Of a DNA stretch of 64,000 bases, positions 54,861 through 64,000 are shown in pieces. Source of the stretch: Agriotes lineatus (Eukaryota > Arthropoda > Insecta > Coleoptera > Elateridae); the NCBI GenBank assembly GCA_940337035.1, contig CALNHX010003292.1, positions 89,647 through 153,646 on the forward strand, given 5' to 3'. How positions within the stretch are numbered: the stretch's first letter is position 1; each line of letters begins with the position of its first letter. The notes under the pieces were generated by a model. The model was given only the letters and a program-made list of their open reading frames with translations. It made no database searches and was not told the origin of the DNA. The position numbers were made by a program, and so were the translations under genes.

Positions 54861-55510
54861 TGAATAACAACACCTAATCGCATAGTAAACCAACCATTTA
54901 CCTCAAATCAGTGTGCGTCATAGCGAATTCATTATTATAACCAACTAACTCAGTGATAACATTCAAGGCTAAAAAAAAAAGTCCAACAATCTAATATATA
55001 TATTGCTTAGTAACCTATAACCAGTGAAAGAGGCTTATTTAAACCTCACTAGTGATATAATGTGCTTAACTAGATCAATTATCATTGCCATGAATAGCAA
55101 TACTGCTGAACTGGCATAACTTGTATTAAAAAAAAAGTACTAATCTACAAATTCTTTAGAATACCCAAAGAGGATATACAGGGTGTTATGGAAATGAATG
55201 CAAATATTCTAATCCGTAATAGAACTCGCTAAACTAAACAACTTCTGCATTTATCATTTTTTCGAAAACGCCCTCAAAACTGAGTTAAAATTCAAAACAA
55301 TTTTACTCTAAAAATGCATACCCGTCTATGGAATAATATTCTAATTTAATGGCACAAAACACAAAAAACATTTCTTTGACATGCAAACCAACAAAAACTG
55401 CATAGGTACTGATAAAACCTTTAGTTCATCTGGTTACCAACGTACTTTATCAATTGAGGTAGGTAAGTTATTGACCTCATGTTTTTTTGTGCAAGAACTT
55501 TGCAGTTTTA

Positions 55511-56430
55511 GGCCCTGAACACACGGGGATTCCGTATCCGAGATTCGGTATGCGGGATACAGAATCTGGGTCTATTCAGACGCGGCGACTGAAACTCAGA
55601 CGCTGGCCTTCAGTCACTTGTAGTGCCGTGCTGTGATGGACCTAGCATTGCTGTTCTTGGTTTCTGTCGAATTAGTCTAGATGTGCTGTATTTAAAGTCA
55701 GGGATTGGGCTCTACTAAGCTAATAAATTTTTCATTGTCAAATAATGTACGCTCTGTGATCGTTGTATAGTAAGGAACGCCTTGCTTATTCGATTTAAAT
55801 AGAAGTTGAAGAAAATCTACTACGCCTATGATATTATGATGTCATATGTTCTGGCTGGCAAAAGTAGGCGTGTCCAGGCCCTGGTACACGTGGACTCATA
55901 TGCTCCATATGCTCCAATGGTAAATCGGTATCCGAGATACAGAATGTGTCGCCGGCGGCCGATTTTCCTTATCTCTCCATTTAGGCCGCCGGCGACAAAT
56001 TCGGTATTGCGGATACCGATTTACCATTGGAACATATGGAGCATATGAGTCTACGTGTACCAGGGCCTGGACACGCCTACTTTTGCCAGCCAGAACATAT
56101 GCTATCATATCATAGGCGTAGCAGATTTTCTTCAACTTCTATTTAAATCGAATAAGCAGGGCGTTCCTTACTATACAACGATCATAGAGCGTACATTATT
56201 TGACAATGAAAAATGTATTAGCTTCGTAGAGCCCAATCCCTGACTTTAAATACAGCACTTCTAGACTAATTCGACAGAAACAAAGAACAGCAATGCTAGG
56301 TCCACAACAGCACGGCACTGCAAGTGACTGAAGGCCCGCGTCTGAGATTCAGTCGCCGGGTCTGAACAGACTCAGATTCTGTATCCCGCATACCGAATCT
56401 CGGATACGGAATCCCCGTGTGTTCAGGGCC
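55511..56430. mobile_element. 920-bp near-perfect palindrome, PIF/Harbinger-type ends
   Basis: The ends GGCCCTGAACACACGGGG and complement are flanked by TTA on both sides (55508-55510 and 56431-56433). The 3-bp TTA duplication and GGCC/GGGC-type ends fit the PIF/Harbinger superfamily. The two arms (55511-55960 and 55984-56430, about 450 bp) match over almost their whole length around a 23-bp centre. Opposing 80- and 79-codon frames in the arms are mirror images and have no motif. Confidence 0.85.
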
Positions 56431-56433
56431 TTA

Positions 56434-56621
56434 TAGCCAGTCTTATAAAGGCCACTAATTTGACGTTAACTTTAATTCGCTGTTAAAATAAACAAAAGCG
56501 CATCAAAACGTTAGTGCTTATGACATTTTATTCTTAATAAACAAATTTTGATGCGCTTTTGTTTATTTTAACAGCGAATTAAAGTTAGACGTCAGATTAG
56601 TGGCCTTTATAAGACTGGCTG
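56434..56621. mobile_element. 188-bp palindrome in a TTA site
   Basis: The ends are YAGCCAGTCTTATAAAGGCC, with an arm of about 75 bp (..TTTAATTCGCTGTTAAAATAAACAAAAGCGCATCAAAA) and its complement. TTA lies on the left (56431-56433) and right (56622-56624). The left TTA is also the right TTA of the 920-bp palindrome. It is probably a small Harbinger-type MITE. Confidence 0.8.
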
Positions 56622-56808
56622 TTAAATGTACTTGTGTCGTTCACCTTCAACTTAGATTTGCTTACCAAGCGTCTCGTCAAATTTAGGGGAGAAAATGATT
56701 GAAAGAATATGCGATTAAATGAAAAACGATAAATAGAAAAGTTGTTCATTTTGGTGAGCTCTATCACTGGTTAAAATATTTGCACTCATTTCCATAACAC
56801 CCTGTATA

Positions 56809-57545
56809 TTCCCTTTGACAATACCCTGTATGTATGCATATTTCGAATGTGTGCTACCACGCTTTATGAATTCTGCTCGACCTTTCCGCATTAAGGCATT
56901 CGAAATAGAGATCTTTTGAAGTGCATCTCGCAGCTAGCGAATTTTAACTGTTTTCATTTGCACATGTTGTTTTATATAATTATTATTCTGGATGGTTAAT
57001 TGAGTATTAGATGGGTTTACTACTAATACGGAGTTACGAGAAATCGGGTAGTTTTATTCCAATCCAAACGTTTGGTTAGAAGGGTTCGATATAAACCGTA
57101 AGTTATCCTCACAATTTAAATTCTAAACATAGTTGCATTCCTTATTTTAGCTTTTTTTATGCTACATCTCAAACTTATTGGCTGATTGAAGGGTCAACCT
57201 AACAGACACGAGCATACTAATTATTGGCGATTAAGTATGACCCGAATTCAACCAGTGTTAATTAGGGAAAGTTTCCCGGTGTTGTCTCCAAAAGAATTCG
57301 ATTTGTGGCGGCCTGCCAGCGAGTCGTCGGGCTTATCAACACGCACCGCATCCAAGATAAGAATTATTTTATCTGTTTTATTCGTATTTAGCATTCAACT
57401 AATCAAGCAGGATTGCTTACCGAACTGTGGTTTGATAATTCATTTAATGTGACAAATTAATTGGTTACATTTTGTCTTCTAAACTCTTAGTTTATTCATT
57501 AGTAATTGACAACATACAGAAACTACTGGAACAGTTCGCCAATAC
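56809..57545. other. Interval without identifiable genes
   Basis: An 88-codon plus-strand frame (57186-57452) has a moderately gene-like first half (REFSPKEFDLW-like composition), but no motif is recognised and no splice partner is visible. Confidence 0.35.
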
Positions 57546-58395
57546 CATAATAACATTTCTACTTCATTCGTCTGAAAGACGAAGGAATTGTAATTACGAA
57601 AAAATCACCTTCCGAGATTTCTTCAGATCTTCACGTTTCAGGGCCCCTAGATGACGAAAAACAGGTTTTCTCAATTCCGTCTGTCTGTCTGTCTGTTGGC
57701 GGTATAGCTCAAAAACTATTTGTCGGAGGAAGACGATATTTTACATACATATTATACATCTACCTCGTATGAAACCGGTACAATTTCATACAAATATATA
57801 CAGGGTGAGCACTTTAAAAAAATTAAATTTTGTTTATTTTTGGGTTAATTTTGAAATAAAAGGAAGTAATAACTTTCACATAGGCCAGGCTTTACATTTG
57901 CCGAAAATAAGACTCAACCGAAACAGGGCAATCTCACAAAAGAGTAAAAATGTTTCAAAAATAACCCCGTTCTGTTCAAGAGAGGCGCGCGCCGCACATC
58001 TCGAAGAAGCTCAGTGGCGTAGTTGGAATTTCGCTACAGTTACATCCGCTGCGGAGATGCGGCGGGTTCAAACCCCAGCGGGATACATTTTTTTTATTCG
58101 AATGTATTTAATTTATTAGAAACGTGAAGATATATTACTCCTTTAATTTAGTTTTTAAAATTATTTAGTGTCACAATGTCGACGAGGGAAGTTCTGGGTA
58201 AAGCCTTTTACAGATTTTTTTGTTAAGTGATTGCGCAGTTTTTGCTTAAATTCTTTAACATTACTAGTTTTGATAATGAAATCCGGCAGCGAGTTGAAAA
58301 TTTTGATGCACGTGTATTTGGGTTATCGCTCATAACTAGCCGTGCGATGCTGCGGGATCGTTAGCATCGAATTACTTCTGGTAGGGTATCGATGA
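57546..58395 (-). mobile_element. CR1-like element, copy A: C-terminus of RT and 3' UTR
   Basis: On the minus strand, 58395-58165 encodes the last RT residues (CIKIFNSLPDFIIKTSN, EFKQKLRNHL), ending near the 'gtgtcacaatgtcgacgaggg' string. The 3' UTR continues to 57546, where a short hairpin TCGTCTGAAAGACGA marks the end. The same 3' UTR occurs in copy B. It contains an antisense tRNA-like segment (Pol III boxes) and a short TCTG tract. Confidence 0.75.
58012..58095 (+). ncRNA. tRNA-like Pol III unit in the 3' UTR of CR1 copy A (antisense)
   Basis: A box TGGCGTAGTTGG (58015-58026), B box GGTTCAAACCC (58065-58075) and a terminator run of eight T (58088-58095). The spacing suits a tRNA-type promoter. 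There is no clear acceptor stem or anticodon arm. It is read opposite to the CR1 element. The same unit occurs in copy B. Confidence 0.55.
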
Positions 58396-58530
58396 AAGTC
58401 TCTGTTTTTACTTCCCTCGTCTGAAAGACGAAGGAAGTATTCTAATCACAAAAAAATCACCTTCCCAGATTTCTTCAGATCGTCACGTTTCAGGGTCCCT
58501 AGATGACGAAAAACAGGTTTTTTCAATTCC

Positions 58531-58546
58531 ATCTGTCTGTCTGCCC

Positions 58547-58606
<60 letters not shown>

Positions 58607-58621
58607 GCCTGTCTGTCTGTT
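58531..58621. repeat. (TCTG)n microsatellite
   Basis: About 22 units of TCTG with two interruptions (CTGCCCG, CTGCCTG). Copy A has only four units at the matching place, so the tract expanded in copy B. The Asp/Arg/Gln/Thr-repeat frame on the other strand is an artefact of this repeat. Confidence 0.95.
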
Positions 58622-58932
58622 GGCAGTATAACTCAAAAACTATTTGTCGGAGGAAAATAATATTTTGCATACACATTATATATATATATATACCTGGAAT
58701 AAAACCAATAAATTTCAGACAAATATATACGGGGTGTGCACCTTAAAAAATAAAATATTGTTTATTTTTGAGTTAATTTTGAAATAGAAGGAAGTAATGA
58801 TTTTCACATAGGTCAGAATTTACACTTGCCGAAAATAGGACTCAAAAGATACTGGACAATATCACAAAATAGTCGAAACGTTTCAACAATAACCGGCCGT
58901 TAGATAGAGGCCGTACTCATTTAAAATAGCCT

Positions 58933-59029
58933 CGATGGCGCAGTTCGACTTGTGGATGCAGTTACGATTTCTAGGCAGGTGCGGTTAAGATTTCTACGGC
59001 GGGTTCAAACCCCAGCGGGATACATTTTT
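58933..59029 (+). ncRNA. tRNA-like Pol III unit in the 3' UTR of CR1 copy B (antisense)
   Basis: A box TGGCGCAGTTCG (58936-58947), B box GGTTCAAACCC (59002-59012) and a run of five T (59025-59029). The spacer between the boxes is longer than in copy A because of a duplicated 'gttacgatttct / ggttaagatttct' stretch. Confidence 0.55.
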
Positions 59030-59610
59030 GTTATTTAAAAATTTATTTAATTTATTAGAAACTTGAAGATATTTTTACTCTTAACTTAATTTGATTTTCA
59101 GTGTCACAATGTCGACGAGGGAAGGTGTGGGTAAATCCTTTTACAGATTTTTTATAAACATACTATAGTTCTGGAATACATACTGCGCAGGTTTATGTAT
59201 CAGAACGCAGGGAAAGGTCAATATAGCTTTATCCACAAAAGTTCGTCGGCATAACGTTCGGGGTGTCAGGTTGTACTGTAGACCCACAATGCGCTTTTAT
59301 AATATAAAAACTCGCTTAGCTAAGTTTGATCGTCCCCACAATAACACATTGTATTACATATACGAAGAGACATGTGCGTAGTAAATAATAATAGTTGTTC
59401 GGAATTTAAGATTGATCTCCATTGAAGCAGCAGGTAGAATGCAGAATTTAATCTTGAACAGACATAATCCACCTGCTTACTCCAGCCGAGGTGACTATCA
59501 AAGTAACTACCTAAACATTTTAGTCCAGTCACTATGTCATTTTTGCTTGAAAGTGAACCGAAATTTGAAATTCCTTTTTTGGGGTGTTGGGGGGGGGGGG
59601 GGTCCAGCAA

Positions 59611-60234
59611 AGCTTAACTTCAAGTTGTCGACCAGGATTTCCTATGTGCTATTTCGGCCATCTTAAAAAAAGATGCGTTCGATGTTTTGCGATAACTTGG
59701 TTCCCGTTAACGGTACGTGAAAATGAAGTGGAACTTTTATTTAGAATTTTTTGTGCTCTACAATTTATGTTCAATTACTTTTCCACGTACGAGCGATATT
59801 AGTCGAGATATTGAACGAAGAAGAAAAGCGTGAACGAGTCGAGCTTTTTTTTCGAGCTTCTACGCTTGTAATTCGTTTCTCGACCTATTTAGCGAAAAAA
59901 TAGCTATTATAAAACTTGTATAGCTTGAAAATACCTGCAGTTTGACCTTATAAATTAAAATGTGACTAAAATTACGACTTGTAGAGCGGACCAAAGGCGT
60001 CAAGTCGGCGCATCATTTTGATTTCGTGTATTATACTGTTACATAAATTAATGACATAATTAACTTAATTAAATTATTAGAACAATTATATTTCATATAA
60101 AATCTTAGTCGACAACTATTCTACTTTCTTGGACCTCCAAAATCTTAAATAGGGAGTTTAAACTTTTGGGTCTTAAGAGTTGTTACTATTAAACATTGTT
60201 CAAAGTACTACTTACACTTACAATACGAAAATTA
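59611..60234. other. Interval without identifiable genes
   Basis: A run of 14 G lies just before this interval (59589-59602). The rest is AT-rich and has no recognised content. Confidence 0.4.
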
Positions 60235-60425
60235 GGTATGAAGAACAAAGAGACATCAACAGCGAAATAGCGAAATTCAACTACATGTGTGGAACAATAA
60301 AAAGAAATCTAAAAAACACAACGAGAGAAACACGCCTTAAGTTTTATAAGGTTATGCTGTTCCCGTACTACTATACAAATGTAAAAATTGAACAATTACT
60401 AAAAGCCAACCAAAAAGAATATTGA
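60235..60425 (+). pseudogene. Non-LTR RT thumb fragment (endonuclease-RT type)
   Basis: The plus-strand frame includes RDINSEIAKFNYMCGTIKRN and TRETRLKFYKVMLFPYYY, a string that follows the RT palm in RTE-type and related proteins (TRLKFYK, then a P-x-L-L-Y-G-S-E region that is degenerate here). Only about 60 residues are preserved. It is on the opposite strand to the neighbouring CR1-like element. Confidence 0.55.
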
Positions 60426-60479
60426 ACCATAAACACAATGAGGAAATTAGACAAATCCAAAATGACCGGCGGTTTGCGA

Positions 60480-60935
60480 TAAGCTTTTGAGTGATTCGCC
60501 GGTCATGTTGAACAAAATTGTCGACACGTTTGCGATGTTCATCGTCTGTGGCAGTGATCGTATGTTCGCTGTACTTTTAGTCATCAAATACGGCTTTTTC
60601 GAGTTCGCAACCACAAAATGTTATTACCCATCGATTCACAGTAGTCCTATCAACAGTATCATCACCATAAACGGCCTTTAAACGGCGATGAATCTCAGTA
60701 GGAATCACGTTTTCAGCAGATAAAAATTCTTTAAACGCGTGCTGTTTAAGTCGCGTTGACATAGCACGTCTCCATACTTCCGCTACTAAAAAACGAACTG
60801 GTGAACGAAACTCCTTCAAACTGGGCATGCGCACAAAAGAAGGATATAGCTTCCGAATGCAACCATATGCGTCTCCGTAGGTCATTGCTTTCGCGTTCTA
60901 CAAGCATGTGTGCATTACTTTTCAGCCCACCCACG
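60480..60935 (-). mobile_element. Mariner-type transposon fragment with transposase HTH
   Basis: On the minus strand the 5' end is at 60935 (GGGTGGGCTGAAAAGTAATGC), next to a TA at 60936-60937. The transposase N-terminus follows: MSTRLKQHAFKEFLSAENV, then PTEIHRRLKAVYGDDTVDRTTVNRWV (helix-turn-helix of the Mos1/SETMAR type) at about 60765-60620. The frame fails soon after and the catalytic domain is missing. The 3' end was not located. It interrupts the CR1-like RT just after FINDLSLYV. Confidence 0.75.
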
Positions 60936-60937
60936 TA

Positions 60938-62830
60938 CAATGATAAGTCATTTATAAATATTAAAATTAAAGGTCCAATGATGGAACCCTGCACGACTCC
61001 TAAATTCACATTTCGTGCCTGTGTATATTGGCCGTTCAATTTTACTTTTACGTAATAAGCGATTGCTTAAGAAAGCTAGCAACTATGTTTAGAATGGGCT
61101 CCTTATGCCCAGATTATATAATTTCGTGCTCATCACGTCACTATTAATCGTGTCAAAGGCACGAGTAAAGTCAAAAAATAAGGCCGCCACAAACTTATTG
61201 CAATCAACGTTAGCGTAGATGTGGTCTAAAAAACGGCAATATGGTGATTCAGTAGATCGTCCTTTCCGAAATACGTGTTGAGCGTCGGCGATGAGATTAT
61301 ATTTAACTTTTTTTGTTTAGTTGCTTAAATGTTAGGGATTACCCCTTTTAAACACAGGAATCACCTTTGCCACTTTTAGAACATACAGAAACACGCCATA
61401 TGTTACTGATATAATGACGAAAAACACTAAAAGGGCAGCAATTGCGTCAAATAGGTATTTAAATAGTTTTATCGAGTTCATCTATTGCTGGAGATGAATT
61501 ATTGTTTAGTTTTAAAATAGTAGTTTTTACCTCCTCTTCAGTGACAAGGTAAAAGTATATTGTGTGGACTAAGCTGGTAGATGCTATAGAGTAGTTGCTT
61601 GGGGTTGGGGCGAATTTACCCCAAAATGCTCCACAACTTGATTTTTTGCGATTGTAAAAAAATATTCAGCAAATATGTCGGCTACTGCTATAGTATCATG
61701 CATGAGGACACTGTCGGTCATTATTGCGACTTTTTTAGTGGCTTTATGAGCGTTATCGTTTTTGCTATTTACAATTTTCCACAGCAGTTTGGATTTATTT
61801 ACTGCAGAATTTATTAAATTTGCATAATAATTCTTCTTTGCATTTCTGATAATGTGTCTGTACTGTTTTTTCTTTTCTAGATAACACAATCTTGCATTGT
61901 CAGTGTTTATCATACGCATTGTAACAAGACAGTTTTTAGCTCCTCTCCTAGCTTTATTATTTCATTATTTACCAGGGAACGCTTCTAGATTGATATGCTT
62001 TGTATTCGCGTCTCATCAGTGGGCATGGAGTATTTACACACCATAAAAAAGATTCTAGAAACTCATTGCAGAACCGATTGACATCACCATAGAGCATATC
62101 GTCCCAGTCGATTTCAGTAAATTAAGGTTTTCTGGTGTGTTTTGGTATAGGTTTTGTGGTTGACAATAATTTGTGATTTATATTTATTTTTATGATGCAA
62201 GCTAAGTGGATTAAATAATGAAAATTTAAACAAGTTTTGAGGATAAGATGCGACTAAGTAATCGATAGCCGATTCAGATTTTATGTTGTTCCTGTTTATG
62301 AATATTCGCGTGGGTTCACTATTTTTGTTCACCAAGCGGGGAATGATTGGAAAATATCCGATAATATTTGGGAGTTAAGTGGTTAGATAGGGAGGCAATA
62401 TTTAGATCTCCCCCGAGTATAACGTAGTCACTACACAATATTGGTTGGCAATATTCAATATCTGGTTTAAGTTATTAAAAAACACTTCGGGATTACCTGA
62501 GGAAGTTCTGTATACGGATACGACACATATTTTTTTATTGTTAATTGAAATTATAGCTGATGAACTTTCGATGTGCATTTCTACACTTGGACTATTTATT
62601 GTTAGGCAACATTTAAAGTCATATTTTGATTTGACTAATATCATAACACCATGTTCGGGTGTTAAATGACCCAACACGGTAGCCATCAAACTGTATGTAC
62701 TTAACGCTCTCATTAGAAAGCCATGTTTAATTTAAACACAAAATTGTCGGTTTATGCAAAGCAAGTATTACTTCAATGTCATTAATTTTGTTTCTAATAG
62801 ATTGTACATTTAGGTGAACAATTTTGATGT
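60938..62830 (-). pseudogene. CR1-like ORF2 (endonuclease and RT), decayed
   Basis: Endonuclease: the frame 62713-62402 includes LTPEHGVMILVKSKYDFK and ICVVSVYRTSSGNPEVFFNN; the frame 62335-62114 has SAIDYLVASYP near the catalytic end. The linker (61919-61584) has the RLCYLEKKKQYRHIIRNAKKN string common between endonuclease and RT. The RT has a motif-A-like DFTRAFDTINSDV in broken frame near 61150, then GVVQGSIIGPLILIFINDL (motif B region). It is cut before motif C. It is inactive. Confidence 0.78.
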
Positions 62831-62856
62831 GCGCCGAACGAGTTTGTTCAGCGTTT

Positions 62857-63888
62857 TTATGGGTTCTGCTGTGAGTTCACTCGATGGCGAAAACATTTAT
62901 TTAGTTTGGTTCTTTTAGGCCAAATAGCTGGATCTATGGCTGCATCAACATACACTGGGTCTAAACAGATATTAAATGACGCATACAGTTCTGGATGTTT
63001 TGGTTGCAGTTTATCACAAGAAGTTACTACTACATTTGGGGCAAGGTGGTCGATTACTTGTTTTTCAGTTGTTTCAGGTAGCAACTTTGAAACGTGTGGT
63101 GTTGCAGATGAGACAACGGCTTTAATTTAGAGTTCGCCGAGTTTTCGTCTAGGGTTTCTATAATGGGTTGACGTCTTCGTTTAGTAGGTCTGCGGGATGT
63201 GACAGTAGTCCAGTCCTGCTATTCTTCATCATTGTTTAAAAATATATCGTTACAAGATTTTTTCGTTTTTCATATTAAATTTCCTGCTGCTACTTCTTTT
63301 GTTGTGACCTTTCGATTTTGAGCATGCGATGAGCTATGTATCCTGTTGGGTCGTATTCCAGCTGTTTTGCTTTGATTAAAGAAGTCTATTTTATTTCTAA
63401 CTTTATTTTGTTAGACGCAGTTTTTGTTAATCAACGCAGGCGACGATTTTGTTTATTTGAATTTGGAGCTACACCGTCAGATGGCACTATAGGTAAAGAA
63501 GCCTGTTCCCATTGTTTGCTTCCAGTTAGGAGTTTAATTAAATTAATTAGACTACTCTGCTCCTTTAATGACGTTATCGTTTCTTGTAGAGATGCTATTG
63601 TGACATCTTTCTGCTCAATTATTTCTCTTAAATACTGTACTTCACTGACTTGAAAATCGTTAACTGGTTCAAGGTTATCACATGTGTTTACATCCGCAGA
63701 GGTATTGTCTAAATTTTCACAACAATTTATTGTATTGTCATTGATAATAGTAACATTTTTCAGTTATTGACACATCCAGGGTGTAGCAAATCACATGTCA
63801 CACACTTCAGACCGGTAACAGGCACAGTATTGCACCTTTTACACGGCTTTACAACGGGACTATTATTGTTGCTAATATCCGGCGCCAT
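62857..63888 (-). pseudogene. CR1-like ORF1, decayed
   Basis: The start, MAPDISNNNSPVVK, is at 63888. A zinc-binding segment (CKRCNTVPVTGLKCVTCDLLHPGC) follows at about 63845-63775. Next is a coiled-coil-like region with a KDVTIASLQETITSLKEQ stretch, then a basic linker. A C-terminal domain (63084-62857) carries ELYASFNICLDPVYVDAAIDPAIWP. This is the layout of ORF1 in CR1/L2-like elements: zinc finger, coiled coil and a C-terminal nucleic-acid-binding region. At least two stops and frame changes interrupt it. Confidence 0.72.
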
Positions 63889-64000
63889 TACGACAATTTT
63901 TTAGTTTCTTTATTTCCTCTTTATATTTTTGTGATACTGTTTCGTCCTAAATCTATATTTGCACATCTGTAAGTTCTTACATCGTTAATAGAGTTACAGT

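Larger units (their letters stand above)
51327..54980 (+). mobile_element. Jockey-like non-LTR retrotransposon with both ORFs, decayed
   Basis: ORF1 (51327-52385) carries zinc knuckles. ORF2 (52454-54860) carries endonuclease and RT. A 3' UTR ends in a run of A (54971-54980). The gap between the ORFs is 68 bp. The order, the knuckle pattern and the RT motifs are those of the Jockey superfamily. There is an internal deletion in the RT, several frameshifts and one stop in ORF1, so it is inactive. Confidence 0.85.
55179..56804. mobile_element. TA-flanked transposon containing two palindromic elements
   Basis: The outer inverted ends CAGGGTGTTATGGAAATGA are followed by about 65 bp of weaker inverted similarity (GCAAATATT, CAACTT, TTTATC). 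TATA and TATA flank the ends. Inside are two foldbacks (55511-56430 and 56434-56621) in TTA sites. Without them, the outer element is only about 510 bp, a non-autonomous mariner-type copy. Its ends resemble those of the element at 8434-9377. Confidence 0.78.
58405..59610 (-). mobile_element. CR1-like element, copy B: RT thumb remnant and 3' UTR
   Basis: On the minus strand, the frame 59610-59320 has LKCLGSYFDSHLGWSKQVDYVCSRLNSAFYLL, the region just after the RT palm of CR1/L2- and Jockey-type RTs. Stops follow, up to the shared 'gtgtcacaatgtcgacgaggg' at 59100. The 3' UTR to 58405 matches copy A over about 690 bp but contains a much longer TCTG tract. The element ends in the same hairpin. Confidence 0.75.
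60938..63888 (-). mobile_element. CR1-like element, copy C: ORF1 and ORF2 up to the mariner insertion
   Basis: Read on the minus strand, it contains ORF1 (63888-62857), ORF2 endonuclease (about 62830-62050), linker (61919-61584) and RT (about 61520-60938). The RT is cut by the mariner. The remaining 3' part is not seen on the other side of the mariner. Frames are broken in many places. Confidence 0.82.

Noticed and set aside
55806..56135. Two opposing 80-codon frames that look alike
   Set aside because: They are mirror images produced by the 920-bp palindrome, without motifs or independent support.
57546..58185. Terminal inverted repeat CTTCCCTCGTC/GACGAGGGAAG defining a DNA transposon
   Set aside because: The right part overlaps the end of a CR1-like ORF and its 3' UTR, so the repeated unit is better explained as a LINE 3' end.
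58446..58676. Frame encoding a (TDRQ)n repeat protein
   Set aside because: It is a translation of the TCTG microsatellite in the CR1-like 3' UTR.

Overview
The window looks like a stretch of insect nuclear DNA from a large, repeat-rich genome. It is AT-rich. It carries one probable host gene, a Tret1-like sugar transporter with a 57-bp GT-AG intron. Almost everything else recognisable is arthropod-type transposable elements: CR1/L2-like, RTE-like and Jockey/I-like non-LTR elements, Penelope-like elements, Ty3/gypsy and Ty1/copia LTR elements, Tc1/mariner-type, hAT-type and PIF/Harbinger-type DNA elements, and a tRNA-derived SINE. A beetle or similar insect is plausible, but the sequence alone does not fix the order. 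I see no rRNA gene, no convincing functional tRNA and no CRISPR array.

Layout. 1-8.4 kb: mostly featureless AT-rich DNA with a GC-rich island at the left edge, an exon-like GC-richer block (6561-7051) and a small hairpin. 8.4-9.4 kb: a degenerate mariner-type transposon with about 130-bp inverted ends. 10.7-13.9 kb: an RTE-like retrotransposon (minus). 13.9-15.9 kb: a Penelope-like element (minus) bounded by 42-bp inverted repeats. 17.35-18.5 kb: a 1.16-kb near-perfect hairpin. 21.2-25.8 kb: a copia element with a 5-bp target duplication, each LTR interrupted by a different foldback (the right one a Penelope-like fragment). 25.8-30.1 kb: CR1-like fragments (minus) plus a small hAT-type MITE. 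33.0-34.5 kb: the sugar transporter (minus). 34.9-36.1 kb: a 1.26-kb foldback transposon encoding a transposase DNA-binding domain in both arms.

36.5-44.0 kb is a nested locus: a Jockey/I-like element with RNase H is split by a nearly intact gypsy element (827-bp LTRs, 4-bp GGCC duplication) and by a SINE (14-bp duplication). 44-49.2 kb: an RTE scrap, an IS630/mariner transposase fragment and a decayed, interrupted second gypsy element. 49.6-50.8 kb: small MITE hairpins, one family present twice. 51.3-55.0 kb: a Jockey-like element with both ORFs. 55.2-56.8 kb: a TA-flanked transposon containing two TTA-flanked palindromes that sit side by side and share a TTA. 57.5-59.6 kb: two tandem CR1-like 3' ends with tRNA-like Pol III boxes in their 3' UTRs. 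60.2-63.9 kb: a third, longer CR1-like copy cut by a mariner.

The genes do not form a pathway. The layout is a record of successive insertions whose order can be read from target-site duplications. The most unusual aspect is the concentration of long inverted repeats (five larger than 550 bp) that would fold into double-stranded RNA if transcribed. I find no evidence of a new multi-gene system. The candidates for novelty are hairpin elements and new TE families.
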